NCBI RefSeq assembly: GCF_034932185.1
Contig: NZ_JAYGHW010000065.1
Span: 62,001 to 126,000 of the forward strand
Direction of reading: 5' to 3'
Source: Spirulina sp034932185
GTDB lineage: Bacteria; Cyanobacteriota; Cyanobacteriia; Cyanobacteriales; Spirulinaceae
Length of the DNA stretch: 64,000 nt
Numbering within the stretch: position 1 is the first letter of the stretch; each line of letters starts with the position of its first letter. The position numbers were made by a program, and so were the translations under genes. Shown piece by piece: positions 27,452-36,133 of the stretch. Below the pieces are notes generated by a model. The model had not been told where the DNA came from, did no database searches, and saw nothing but the letters and a program-made list of their open reading frames with translations.

Positions 27452-28543
27452 CTATTGTTGCACTAATGTTAAATTCATGATCCGCGAGGCATCTTGATGA
27501 TTGGCTTGAATCGTAATTTGGTAGCGCATTCCCCGTTGCACCACAGGGGGACGGGGGACGGTGACGCTAAATGTCCCATCGGGCCGCACCGTTGTAGGCG
27601 TGCGATCGAGCAACGTCGAACCGCCCCCTAAACGAATCAACCCCCCCAAAGCACTGGGCGCTTCAGAAACCACCGTCACGACTACATTTGCCCCGGGCAA
27701 CGTCCTGCCGGTGAACGTGAAACCATTGGCGGCATTGACAGCACCATTATTTTGATGGCTGGTGAGTTCCACGGTTAAGGGTTGGGCGGCGGTTGTGGGG
27801 GTGTTGGTGGGGGTGTTGGTGACGGTTCCGGTGGTTTGGGTTTGCTCCACTTGGGCGGTGGTTTGGGCGGGGTTAAAGGCGAAGGCTTGGGGAGCGACGC
27901 TATAAACCACACGGCCGCTGCGTTCGAGGCGACCAATCACTACCCCTTCCGTTACCCGGTCATTGGATCCTACGGGGAGCGTGACTCGGTAGACACCGCT
28001 GGCGGTTTCCGTGGCGGTTAAGGTGCGCACGGTTTGGCCATTTTGGACGAGGAGAACCGAGGCATTAGCCCCCGCCGTTCCCCGGAGTTCAGCGGTGAAG
28101 GTATCGCCACTGGTGAGGGGTTGGGTTGCGCCGTTGTGGGTGACGGCGGTGAGGGCGAGGGTGACATCGGCTACTTGGAAAGACCAAGTGCCGCGATAGC
28201 CGGCCCCTTGGGTGTTGGTAAATTCTACTTGAACGGTGTAGTTACCGGCGGCGAGGGGTTGGGGGGGATTGTAGGTGAAGCTGCCGGTGGCCATGGTGGC
28301 GGTGACTTGGTTGGTGATGTCCCGGCCGTTGAGTTGGACGCGGATCGATTGGGGATTGACTAACCGGAAATCATCAAATTGCCAGGTAATGGGGGTGTTG
28401 CCTGCAATGCCTGAGCCGCCAGGGGTGGCGGCGACAATTCGCTGGGCCGCGCTGGGGGCTGCGGTGAGTAGGGGCAGGGTGGCTAGGGTGGCGGTGGTCA
28501 GGAGGCCTAAACTGGCTTGGGCGAGGATCTTGGAAATTTTCAT
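27452..28543 (-). CDS. secreted protein with Ig-like/FlgD-like domains
   Basis: This 363-residue exported protein has a signal peptide at about 1-33 (LGLLTTATLATLPLLTAAPSA). It then carries beta-rich repeats with GNTPITWQFDD and PPQPLAAGNYTVQVEF, typical of bacterial Ig-like or FlgD-type modules, and a Thr/Asn-rich linker (TQTTGTVTNTPTNTPT). A C-terminal module contains FTFTGRTLPGANVVVTV. I chose the start at 28543 because the signal peptide begins there; an upstream ATG at 28675 would run through a possible structured leader. It is probably a surface or periplasmic adhesion/scaffold protein; the role is unknown. Confidence 0.75.
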   Translation of the reverse strand: MKISKILAQASLGLLTTATLATLPLLTAAPSAAQRIVAATPGGSGIAGNTPITWQFDDFRLVNPQSIRVQLNGRDITNQVTATMATGSFTYNPPQPLAAGNYTVQVEFTNTQGAGYRGTWSFQVADVTLALTAVTHNGATQPLTSGDTFTAELRGTAGANASVLLVQNGQTVRTLTATETASGVYRVTLPVGSNDRVTEGVVIGRLERSGRVVYSVAPQAFAFNPAQTTAQVEQTQTTGTVTNTPTNTPTTAAQPLTVELTSHQNNGAVNAANGFTFTGRTLPGANVVVTVVSEAPSALGGLIRLGGGSTLLDRTPTTVRPDGTFSVTVPRPPVVQRGMRYQITIQANHQDASRIMNLTLVQQ

Positions 28544-28927
28544 GGTTTGATTTGAATAAACAATCACAAGAATAGACAAAAGAGCAAGGAGCGTTTGAGG
28601 TGGACGGTTATCCTCAATGGGGATAGCGGTGTTGATCTGACCCTTTGCCTCATCCGAGGGCAGCGGGTCTGGCATGGATCAACCCATCGCTGTGGGTCAG
28701 AGCACCCCTATCCCGACAGTCTGGATTGATGGTGACATGGGAAGGGGGGCGATCGCCATGGCCGTATGCCAGTCCTTTCCCCCTGCACTTGGCGGGATTT
28801 GCATCCATCAATGAATGCATCAGCGGATCATGGATTACTCTTCAACTAGACAAGACCCAGAGATTAAGGCAAGCTGATTTGCCATGGGGCTGTTGCTCAC
28901 GCCCATTTCGTTGACTCCTAATCAACC
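28544..28927. other. divergent intergenic region, 384 bp, with candidate structured leader
   Basis: The gap separates the secreted-protein gene (minus) from the PP2C gene (plus). It holds the multi-helix element at 28620-28714 and one HIP1-like site near 28750. A small repeat of GCATCMATCA/ATGCATCA type is near 28800-28825. No ORF with a sensible start is present. Promoters for both genes should be here, but I cannot assign boxes confidently. Confidence 0.5.
28620..28714 (-). promoter_or_regulatory. candidate three-helix structured RNA leader (riboswitch-like)
   Basis: Hand folding gives a closing helix with GGGATAG (28620-28626) to CTATCCC (28708-28714), a C-C mismatch, then GGTG (28628) to CACC (28703-28706), an internal loop, and CTGACC (28637-28642) to GGTCAG (28695-28700). 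It encloses two hairpins: TGCCTC (28646) with GAGGGCA (28656-28662), and GCGGGT (28663-28668) with ACCC...GC (28682-28690). On the minus strand it would lie 77 bases before the start codon at 28543, a normal riboswitch position. I do not recognise the class. Confidence 0.4.
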
Positions 28928-31192
28928 ATGATTCGTTCCCCCCTTTCCCCCCATCCTTTCCTTTGGGCTGCTGGGCCAATCGCGGCGAAATTGACATCGC
29001 CCAACGTGGTTGAAGGCCGCTATAAGGTGCTCTACCCCAAGGTATGGCAGGATATCTATCCTGAACAAATCCCCCGCTTGCCGGATCCCATCCCGCCCTC
29101 GGTGTTGCCTTATCTAAAACTCTCTAGCCTCAGGCTCCATCTCCCCACCGTTTATGGGATGTGCCAAGTGGGGGGACAGCCGGTGTTGTTGTTGAGCCAT
29201 GGCGTGATTGATCATCGGGGGCAGCGGTTGCCCACCCTTGAGCAGGCTTGGGGAGAGGCAACCCCTTTGCGTCAAGCCTATTGGTTTTGGCAGGCGTTGC
29301 AGTTGTGGCCGGTACTGGCGGCGGAAGGGGTGACGGCCAGTTTAACGACATTGGATTATGTTTGTGGTGCGGGGGGATTTTTGCGGTTGCAGGAGTTAAT
29401 CCTGCGGGGGGCGACGTTGGGGGATTTTGCCGAGGCTTGGGGGCTGTTGGTTGAGAGGGCCCATGAGGCGATCGCCCCTCCTTTGGAAAATATTATCGAA
29501 ATTCTCCGCCAACCCAACCCTTCCCTCGCGGTGGCAGAGAAACTACTCAATCAAGTTTTATTAGAGCAGGCGGCCCAATTACCCTTGGCGGTACAGGTGG
29601 CCAGCGGCACTGACCCCGGCGCAGCCGATCGCATCAATGAAGACCACCATTATCCCCAAGGCGTAGATCTGCAACGGCCAGGCCAGGAGCATTTGCTGTT
29701 GGTGTGTGATGGCATTGGCGGCCATGATGGAGGGGCGATCGCCAGTCAAATGGCCGTCCAATCCCTGCGGCTCCAGGTGCAAGCCCTCTTACAGGAAATT
29801 GTCGAAGATCCGGAAATTATGGAGCCGCAGGTGGTGGCGGATCAACTCATGGCTCTGATTCGCATTGCCAACAATGTGATCTGCGCCCGCAACGATGAGC
29901 AGGAGCGTTCTGCCCGCCAACGCATGGCCACAACCCTTGTCCTCGCGTTGCAACTCCCCCAACAGATCGATACGCCGGAACTGCGGGGGGAAAGCCATGA
30001 ACTGTATATTGCCCATGTGGGCGATAGTCGCGCCTATTGGATCACCGCCGAGGCCTGCCAATGTTTGACCGTCGATGATGATATTGCCAGCCGGGAGGTG
30101 CGCCTAGGGCGGAGTTTACCGGCGGCGGCTTGGCAGCGGGCTGATGCGGGGGCCTTGACCCAGGCATTGGGAACGCGGCGGGGCGATCGCATTACCCCCA
30201 CAGTGCAGCGATTTTTAATCGAAGAGGATGGAATTTTGTTGCTCTGTTCCGATGGGTTGAGCGATCGCCATTTAATCGAGCGGTGTTGGCAGGATTTTGC
30301 CCCCATTGTTCTCCAGGGCGCGATGAGTTTAACCGAGGCAGTGAAGGCATTGGTACAGTTAGGGCGACAGCGGAACGGCCATGATAACGTCACCGTCGTT
30401 GCGGCCCACTATAGCGTCACCGCCAATACCCTCATCACAGCCCCCACCCCGCAAATCGCCGACCGTCCCCCTACTCAACCAGAGCAAGCCGAGATGGGTG
30501 ACAATGCCCCCATTGCCTTTCCCGAAGAATTCCGAGCCACCAACTTTAGCGACCCCCTGCCGGAAAGTAACGGCAACTTGCCCCTAGATTTTGACGATAT
30601 TGACAGCTTTCACAACTTTGATCTTGAAGATTTCACCAACGATGAGCCAGACTTTATTCCCCCAGCGGTGAGTGCAGAGCCGCGCCCGGCAGTGGAAGAT
30701 TTTGAGCCTTCCATCGATTCAAGGCCACGCCCTGAAGACTCCAGTTATCCCCCCAGAGAAGCCCCCACTTCTCCCCCAGCGGCCGGCGTTGAATCCCGGC
30801 CCTCTGTGCGTGAGCCAGTGATCTGGGGAGAAAGTGATGTGGTGATGGGCATGGAGGACGCTGATCCAGTTGCGGATTTCCCTCGGTCAGCCGATGAACG
30901 AGACCAACCCATTGATCCCAATTTAGAAGTTTCCCCCGCCTTTTTTGAGGATGTGGAGGAGGAAGAACTATTTCCCGCCGGTTTACCCGTGGAGCGTCGC
31001 CAAACCTTTAGTTATGTGGCCTTGGGGATGGGGGCGATCGCCCTAATCCTCCTCGTCTTCGTGATCATCCAAGGCCAAATCCGCCAACGGGAAATGCGCC
31101 AACAGGAAGAATCTCGCCCCATCATCAGCCCCCCGACGGAGTTGCCGGAGCTAGAGCCGGAGCCGGAGTTACCGCCCCCGGTAGAGGAGTAA
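28928..31192 (+). CDS. PP2C-family serine/threonine protein phosphatase with C-terminal membrane anchor
   Basis: This 754-residue protein has an N-terminal region of about 210 residues, then a PP2C (PPM) catalytic domain at about 225-500. Metal-binding motifs are visible: DRINEDHH, VCDGIGGHDGG, AHVGDSRAY, LLCSDGLSD and HDNVTVV. A disordered Pro/Asp/Glu-rich linker follows. One membrane helix is at about 690-712 (VALGMGAIALILLVFVIIQG), and the short acidic Pro-rich tail is PELEPEPELPPP. The catalytic domain should be cytoplasmic. It dephosphorylates Ser/Thr proteins; no kinase gene is adjacent. Its last 68 bp overlap the convergent metal-binding lipoprotein gene. Confidence 0.9.
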   Translation: MIRSPLSPHPFLWAAGPIAAKLTSPNVVEGRYKVLYPKVWQDIYPEQIPRLPDPIPPSVLPYLKLSSLRLHLPTVYGMCQVGGQPVLLLSHGVIDHRGQRLPTLEQAWGEATPLRQAYWFWQALQLWPVLAAEGVTASLTTLDYVCGAGGFLRLQELILRGATLGDFAEAWGLLVERAHEAIAPPLENIIEILRQPNPSLAVAEKLLNQVLLEQAAQLPLAVQVASGTDPGAADRINEDHHYPQGVDLQRPGQEHLLLVCDGIGGHDGGAIASQMAVQSLRLQVQALLQEIVEDPEIMEPQVVADQLMALIRIANNVICARNDEQERSARQRMATTLVLALQLPQQIDTPELRGESHELYIAHVGDSRAYWITAEACQCLTVDDDIASREVRLGRSLPAAAWQRADAGALTQALGTRRGDRITPTVQRFLIEEDGILLLCSDGLSDRHLIERCWQDFAPIVLQGAMSLTEAVKALVQLGRQRNGHDNVTVVAAHYSVTANTLITAPTPQIADRPPTQPEQAEMGDNAPIAFPEEFRATNFSDPLPESNGNLPLDFDDIDSFHNFDLEDFTNDEPDFIPPAVSAEPRPAVEDFEPSIDSRPRPEDSSYPPREAPTSPPAAGVESRPSVREPVIWGESDVVMGMEDADPVADFPRSADERDQPIDPNLEVSPAFFEDVEEEELFPAGLPVERRQTFSYVALGMGAIALILLVFVIIQGQIRQREMRQQEESRPIISPPTELPELEPEPELPPPVEE

Positions 31193-32090
31193 CACTGCCC
31201 CCCAAAGCAGTAACAATGGCCGTCGTATTGGCAATCAGCATCTTGATATAGCTATCCCCTGAACTCCCAGGCGCACCAGTGGAATCGGAATAGAGGGGTT
31301 GAGCAGCGAGTTTTACCCCCGCCTCTTGGGCCACAGTGCGAATCAGCGCATCATTAATCGTCGTTTCGGCAAAAATAGCCGGAATGCCAGCGGCACGAAT
31401 TTGCTCACTGAGGGCCTGTACCGTTTGGGCGCTGGGCTGCTCCTCAGTGCTGATCCCAATTAAACTCCCCAACATTTCCAAGCCGTAGGCATCGGTGTAG
31501 TAGGCAAAAGCGTCGTGAGTCGTGACCAGTTTACGCTGTTGGGGGGGAATCGTCGCAATTTGGGCAGTGATCCAACTATCGACCGCTTCCAATTCGGCGA
31601 TCAAAGCTGCCGCACGGGTGCGAAACTGCTCGGCATTTTCAGGAGCCAATTCCACCAAAGCATCGCGAATCACCTCCACCATCACAATCCCATTACGGGC
31701 ATTGCCCCACACATGGGGATCAGGAACCCGTTGATTTTCATATTCCATCTCCAAGGGAGGAATCTCTTCCCCAACAGCAAAACGGCGGCCGCTGACGTTG
31801 GCCATAAGGCGGATCAAGGCCGGTTCGAGGTTGTAGCCGTTGTAGAGGATCAGATCTGCCTGTTCGAGGGTGATCGTGTCTTGGGGGACGGGTTCGTAAA
31901 CATGGGGATCATCGCCAGGTTTGAGAATGCTGGTGAGGGCGATCGCCTCCCCCCCAATATCTTCAGTGAGGTCAGCCAAAATCGTGTTGGTGGCAACAAC
32001 AGTGGGGCGATCATCTGGGGGGGCTGAAGAGGGTTGACAACCCGTAAGGAGAAGGGCGATCGCGAGGGGAAACAGGCCAAGGTACTTCAT
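31125..32090 (-). CDS. Zn/Mn ABC transporter substrate-binding lipoprotein (ZnuA/MntC type)
   Basis: This 321-residue exported protein has a lipobox LLLTGC with Cys18. Cluster A-I metal-binding features are present: DDPHVYEPVPQD, a second His in PDPHVWGNARN, the long backbone helix, TTHDAFAYYTDAYG, and an acidic ligand region in YSDSTGAPGSSGDSYIKML. The overall pattern resembles MntC more than the His-rich ZnuA type, since no His loop is present. Neither the ATPase nor the permease gene is adjacent. The last 20 or so residues (Pro/Ala-rich) extend beyond the usual family end and overlap the PP2C gene. Confidence 0.88.
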   Translation of the reverse strand: MKYLGLFPLAIALLLTGCQPSSAPPDDRPTVVATNTILADLTEDIGGEAIALTSILKPGDDPHVYEPVPQDTITLEQADLILYNGYNLEPALIRLMANVSGRRFAVGEEIPPLEMEYENQRVPDPHVWGNARNGIVMVEVIRDALVELAPENAEQFRTRAAALIAELEAVDSWITAQIATIPPQQRKLVTTHDAFAYYTDAYGLEMLGSLIGISTEEQPSAQTVQALSEQIRAAGIPAIFAETTINDALIRTVAQEAGVKLAAQPLYSDSTGAPGSSGDSYIKMLIANTTAIVTALGGSVTPLPGAVTPAPALAPATPSGG

Positions 32091-32163
32091 GGGGATTTAT
32101 CATAATTCTTTCATTATTTTCTCATATTTTTTTCATGATTGAAGGGTTTTTGAAGGCAGAAGG

Positions 32164-32350
32164 ATGAAGTGGGAAGTGGGAAGTGGGAAGTGGGAAGTGG
32201 GAAGTGGGAAGTGGGAAGTGGGAAGTGGGAAGTGGGAAGTGGGAAGTGGGAAGTGAGAAGTGGGAAGTGAAGAGTAGAAAACTATTTCTGCCTTCTGCCT
32301 TCTGCCTTCTGCCTTCTGCCTTCTGCCTTCTGCCTTCTGCCTTTTATTCT
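32164..32350. repeat. two abutting heptamer tandem repeats (GGGAAGT and CTTCTGC)
   Basis: About fourteen copies of GGGAAGT (32166-32269) are followed after a short unique spacer by about eight copies of CTTCTGC (32287-32345) and then a few CCTTCAT units. The GAAGGCAGAAGG just before the first array is the complement of the second array. The tract lies between the two minus-strand genes and runs into the end of the glycosyltransferase gene, whose last codons (KDEG and stop) are repeat-derived. Confidence 0.93.
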
Positions 32351-32354
32351 GCCT

Positions 32355-33905
32355 TCATCCTTCATCCTTAAGAAGCCTGTGGTGGATGAAGTGGGTCACT
32401 TGTGGGTGGGATTGTTCTACGAAATGCTGATCTAACTCGGTTTGCAATAGGTCTCGTAATTCGGGAAACCGGCCTAAAATCACCTGCTCCGGTTGATATT
32501 TCGCCATCAGATCCGCCAACCATGCCGCCGTAATTTGCCCTGAGGCAATGCGCTTACGGGAAATCATCGCCAATTCTGGCGGCACGTTCAGCCCCCCATG
32601 GGCCGCATAGATGGGCAAATCCGTCAGCAACCAATGGGTTTGGGATTGATAATTCTGTACTTCTTGAAAAACGAGATGATGGGCGGCGGTTTCGCGGGCA
32701 AAAACTTGGTTTTGGTGTTGGATGAGAGCCAATTTAACAGGGGTGGCCAGGAGGAGGAAAAGCAACGTCCAACCGAGGGGGGATTGCCATTGTTTACGCC
32801 GCCGCCAGTTTTGAGCCATAGCCTCCAGGCCAAAGGCCGCTAACCAACAGAGGGGAATGGAAATGAGCAAATAGTGGTGATACCAGAGGGGTTTATGGTT
32901 GATGAGGAGGAGCGTGATCGTGGCTAACCAAATCAGGGGTAAGCCGCGATGGGATTGAACACCTTTCCACCCCAAGGCCCCAATCCCCCAAATTGCCAGC
33001 ACGCCATAATCTAAATCCTGCACATAAAACACCAACACATCCCGCCAACTGATTTCATTGACAAAGACGGATTTGACATCATCGCTGACATGAAATTGCC
33101 AAAAGTCACCCCAATGGGCGATCGCTCCGGAGGTGAAAGCGATGGTGATCCAGCCAGTGGCAAGGGCAAGGAGAAAGAGGGATCCCCCCCAGCCCCCCTT
33201 AAAAAGGGGGGAGAGTTGGGGATTGTGGGATTCTTTCTGGCCTTCTTTAACAAGGGGGGTTTTGGCGGGTAGGAACCAGAAGAGGGCCAAGATGGGGATT
33301 AGGAAGAGGGTGTACATCTTGATTTGCATGGATACGGCCAGGGCTAGGCCGGAAAGGAGGGCTAGGCCGGCCTGTTGATGGGGTAAGCGTCCCTGGGCAG
33401 CAATCAAGGCATAGATGGCCAACATCGCTAAGGTTAAGCTGGGTAGGCCAATCATGGCTGATACCGTGAGGCGAAGAAAGTTGCAGGAGAGGATTAAGCA
33501 ACCTGTGGCGATGAGGGCGGCGCGATCGCTCACCGTCAATCGCACCACTTGGGCAAAGGCCCAAACTAATACCGTGGCAAACAGCAGGGAGAGCGATCGC
33601 CCCACCACCACCACATTCTCAAACCCCCACCCCTGCCAAAACCGCAGCCAATGGCTGAGGATGACCACAAAAACCGGGGGCTGATCCGTCCAAATCTCCC
33701 CATAGAGGGCATAGCCTTGGCTATAGAGTTGAGCTTGAGAAAAGCTTAAACCTTCATCGGTATCAAATTGAAAGGTTGAGGAAAAAGGCATCAGCCAGAG
33801 GGCGATCGCCATAAAGGCTAAGGGTAAACCGAGATGAAAAATCCAAGGTTGCCACCGAATCGGGCGAATTGCCCCCAGGGTAGAATTTGCCACACCAAAC
33901 ACCAA
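32355..33905 (-). CDS. polytopic membrane glycosyltransferase, GT39/ArnT-like
   Basis: This 516-residue protein has about 10-12 membrane helices. An N-terminal periplasmic loop reads FQFDTDEGLSFSQAQLY, resembling the acidic catalytic loop of GT-C enzymes (PMT/ArnT) that use polyprenyl-phosphate sugars. It probably transfers a sugar to an envelope acceptor; donor and acceptor are unknown. Residues about 215-241, between two helices, include PLVKEG and SPLFKGGWGG. These are translations of a dispersed GC-rich palindrome, so a mobile repeat has become part of the protein. The C-terminal KDEG plus stop comes from a GAAGGAT heptamer. Confidence 0.8.
   Translation of the reverse strand: MVFGVANSTLGAIRPIRWQPWIFHLGLPLAFMAIALWLMPFSSTFQFDTDEGLSFSQAQLYSQGYALYGEIWTDQPPVFVVILSHWLRFWQGWGFENVVVVGRSLSLLFATVLVWAFAQVVRLTVSDRAALIATGCLILSCNFLRLTVSAMIGLPSLTLAMLAIYALIAAQGRLPHQQAGLALLSGLALAVSMQIKMYTLFLIPILALFWFLPAKTPLVKEGQKESHNPQLSPLFKGGWGGSLFLLALATGWITIAFTSGAIAHWGDFWQFHVSDDVKSVFVNEISWRDVLVFYVQDLDYGVLAIWGIGALGWKGVQSHRGLPLIWLATITLLLINHKPLWYHHYLLISIPLCWLAAFGLEAMAQNWRRRKQWQSPLGWTLLFLLLATPVKLALIQHQNQVFARETAAHHLVFQEVQNYQSQTHWLLTDLPIYAAHGGLNVPPELAMISRKRIASGQITAAWLADLMAKYQPEQVILGRFPELRDLLQTELDQHFVEQSHPQVTHFIHHRLLKDEG
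33183..33260. repeat. palindromic element embedded in a coding sequence
   Basis: GATCCCCCCCAGCCCCC-TTAAAAAGGGGGG and the following CTTTAACAAGGGGGG match the palindromic family found intergenically at 41523-41730 and 46938-47130. Here it is inside the glycosyltransferase gene, in frame. Confidence 0.85.
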
Positions 33906-33977
33906 AAAACTTAGCCCTTACTGTAATACAGTTTGGCTAAGATAATGGTTGATCGCCGTTTCATCTGAGCTTATGTT

Positions 33978-34394
33978 TTAGGCTTTTGTGGTGAACTCAA
34001 AGGGATTGAGTAGTTCAACACCAAACGAGGAAAAATCAGCAATGTTGCGGGTCACAACAGTAAGGCTATTCACTTGGGCGATCGCTGCAATCATCGCATC
34101 CTCATAAAGAGTGTTTGACTTTCGGTGCATGAATTTTGCCCAGCAACGAAATGCTGGCCCATCCATCGGTAAAACGTTGTAGGAAGCGGCCACGAGATCT
34201 AGCCACGCCTCAATTTCCCCAGCCTTCTCTACATCCTGCTCACGGGTCAGTTCAATGCCCGCCTGAATCTCGCCCAGCGTTACCGTAGCTAAGTAGAGGC
34301 TGGAGTCGTCTACAGACTTCAGCCACTCGATAACAGCACCATGGGGCCGTGGTCTGCGAAGCTCAGAGACAACATTGGTATCGAGCAGGTACAT
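33978..34394 (-). CDS. vapC: PIN-domain toxin (VapC family)
   Basis: This 138-residue PIN-domain protein opens MYLLDTNVVSELRR with the first catalytic Asp and has further acidic residues in TLGEIQAG, YEDAMIAA and TRNIADFS. VapC toxins are Mg-dependent ribonucleases, often cutting tRNA. It lies 8 bp after the antitoxin gene on the same strand. The end reads SFGVELLNPFEF, typical of the FitB-like branch. Confidence 0.9.
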   Translation of the reverse strand: MYLLDTNVVSELRRPRPHGAVIEWLKSVDDSSLYLATVTLGEIQAGIELTREQDVEKAGEIEAWLDLVAASYNVLPMDGPAFRCWAKFMHRKSNTLYEDAMIAAIAQVNSLTVVTRNIADFSSFGVELLNPFEFTTKA

Positions 34395-34402
34395 GGGCGT
34401 TA

Positions 34403-34657
34403 TTAGAGAGCGACTGCTTGGCGGCGTTGGGCTTTGCCGCGATCAGGAACCAAGCTGTCAGTGCGGGCCGAGTCGGCAAGGAGCAATTGCTTGAGAGAAG
34501 GGCGGGCCGCCGCCTGAAGCCGTCGCCACTCATCAATAGGAACCAATACAGCAGTTTCAGTACCCTGGTGAGTTAGCACCTGTGGGCCTTCACTCACGCA
34601 AGCGTCCAGCAACTCACTAAAGCGGGCTTTCGCGTCCTGAACGGGCCAAATCTGCAT
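34403..34657 (-). CDS. Phd/YefM-type antitoxin
   Basis: This 84-residue protein has the Phd/YefM N-terminal DNA-binding fold (WPVQDAKARFSELLD, THQGTETAVLVPIDEWRRL) and a charged C-terminal tail that would wrap the toxin. It precedes the PIN toxin by 8 bp, the standard order. Members autoregulate the operon as toxin-antitoxin complexes. Confidence 0.88.
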   Translation of the reverse strand: MQIWPVQDAKARFSELLDACVSEGPQVLTHQGTETAVLVPIDEWRRLQAAARPSLKQLLLADSARTDSLVPDRGKAQRRQAVAL

Positions 34658-34721
34658 AGGCTAGTCCTCATATCGATCTAAATTCTAATCTAGATGGCGG
34701 CAATCTCTCACGTTACCGCAA

Positions 34722-35978
34722 TTAACAGGGAATGGTGGCGCGGATCGTGCAACCTTGGCCCGGTGCGGTGATTAATGTGAATTGACCGCCGATCGCCTCA
34801 ATGCGATCGCGCATACTTTGTAAACCGAACCCTGTGGTATTTTGTGCAGGATCAAACCCGCAACCGTTATCCACCAAAACTAAAGCGATCTGCGTTAGTT
34901 TGCCCATCGCCCCCGGCGTGATCTTCAGCGTCAGCTTAACCGCCGTTGCCCCACTATAGCGGGTGATATTCGTTAAACCCTCTTGGATTAAACGGTAGAG
35001 GGCGGTGCTGATTTCCGCTGGCAGAGAGACGGGGAGATTGATTTCAGGATTAACGACGATTTGCGTCGTCGTGGTGAATTGATCGAGTAAAGTTTGCACC
35101 GCTTGGGAGAGCGATCGCCCCTGGAGGGGACTGGTTTGCAACGATGCCACCGATTGACGCACATCCCGCAGCGCATCCTTGCCCAATTGGCGGGCGGCGT
35201 TGAGGTGGGTTTCCCCCTGCTGCCAATTTTGCTGTTTCCAGCAGAGGACGGCATTTTCTAACTGAATACTTTGGGCCGTGAGGGAATGGCCAACGGAATC
35301 ATGCATTTCCCGAGCGATGCGGCTGCGTTCCTGTAACATCGCTTGATTTTCAATTAACAGCGCATAGCGGCGAAGACGGCGATTGGCTGCAATCAGGGCT
35401 TGGCGGCTTTCCCGTTCCGATAATACTGCCCCCACCAAGAGCAGGACGAAAATCAGCACCAAGCCAAACAGCAGCGCCGAGTTGATCATTAAATTGAGTA
35501 AAAATTGCTGTTGCTGGCTAGCATCAAGGGATCCCATGCCTCGACCATGTTCCGCAAAATGCCGAATTCGCATCCACAGCACGATCAGAAAAGAACCATA
35601 GGCCCAGAGCGCGGTGATAATTCGCCCCCGCCAGGGGAATAAAATACAGGCCCGCAACACCACCACCAAGAGTAAGGCGGAAAAAACCGTATTGCCCCGC
35701 CCCCCCACCGACACCGCCAGCCAACTGATGCTAAATCCAGCGATCGTGTAAAGGATCGCAACCCCTTGGGAACCGATGGGCAACCTCAGGCCCAACCCTC
35801 CCAGGAGGGCAATGCACCCCAATACCGCAAGGGGAATATTGTGGGGATCCACCGCCATCATGGGCGGGCGGGGCCGATGGATAGACAGGGCCGCAATCAT
35901 GGCAATGCCCAACAAAATCCACTCCAAATAGAGCAAAAGCCGAAAAGACCGTTCCTGAAGGCGATCGCCCATCCTCAC
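34722..35978 (-). CDS. NarL-type sensor histidine kinase (HisKA_3)
   Basis: This 418-residue protein has about five to six membrane helices in the first 190 residues, then a short coiled coil. The HisKA_3 dimerisation domain has the phospho-His in REMHDSVGHS near residue 225. The HATPase domain shows LVDNGCGFDP and TGFGLQSMRDR. The class signals to LuxR/NarL response regulators, but none is adjacent. The next gene, on the opposite strand, encodes a Crp-family regulator. No periplasmic sensing domain is evident, so the membrane bundle itself may sense. Confidence 0.9.
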   Translation of the reverse strand: MRMGDRLQERSFRLLLYLEWILLGIAMIAALSIHRPRPPMMAVDPHNIPLAVLGCIALLGGLGLRLPIGSQGVAILYTIAGFSISWLAVSVGGRGNTVFSALLLVVVLRACILFPWRGRIITALWAYGSFLIVLWMRIRHFAEHGRGMGSLDASQQQQFLLNLMINSALLFGLVLIFVLLLVGAVLSERESRQALIAANRRLRRYALLIENQAMLQERSRIAREMHDSVGHSLTAQSIQLENAVLCWKQQNWQQGETHLNAARQLGKDALRDVRQSVASLQTSPLQGRSLSQAVQTLLDQFTTTTQIVVNPEINLPVSLPAEISTALYRLIQEGLTNITRYSGATAVKLTLKITPGAMGKLTQIALVLVDNGCGFDPAQNTTGFGLQSMRDRIEAIGGQFTLITAPGQGCTIRATIPC

Positions 35979-36133
35979 CTCAAAGTTGCCCTGGTTCTAT
36001 CCCTTTATCATAGTCCAGCCCTTCCTCAGACTCCGCGTTAGGCCAACCTAGGGAGCAACACCACCCCCGTTAACCCGCAAACCCCACCATCCCATCTGAT
36101 AAGATTGAGGCAATTTCACACTGACAACCATTC

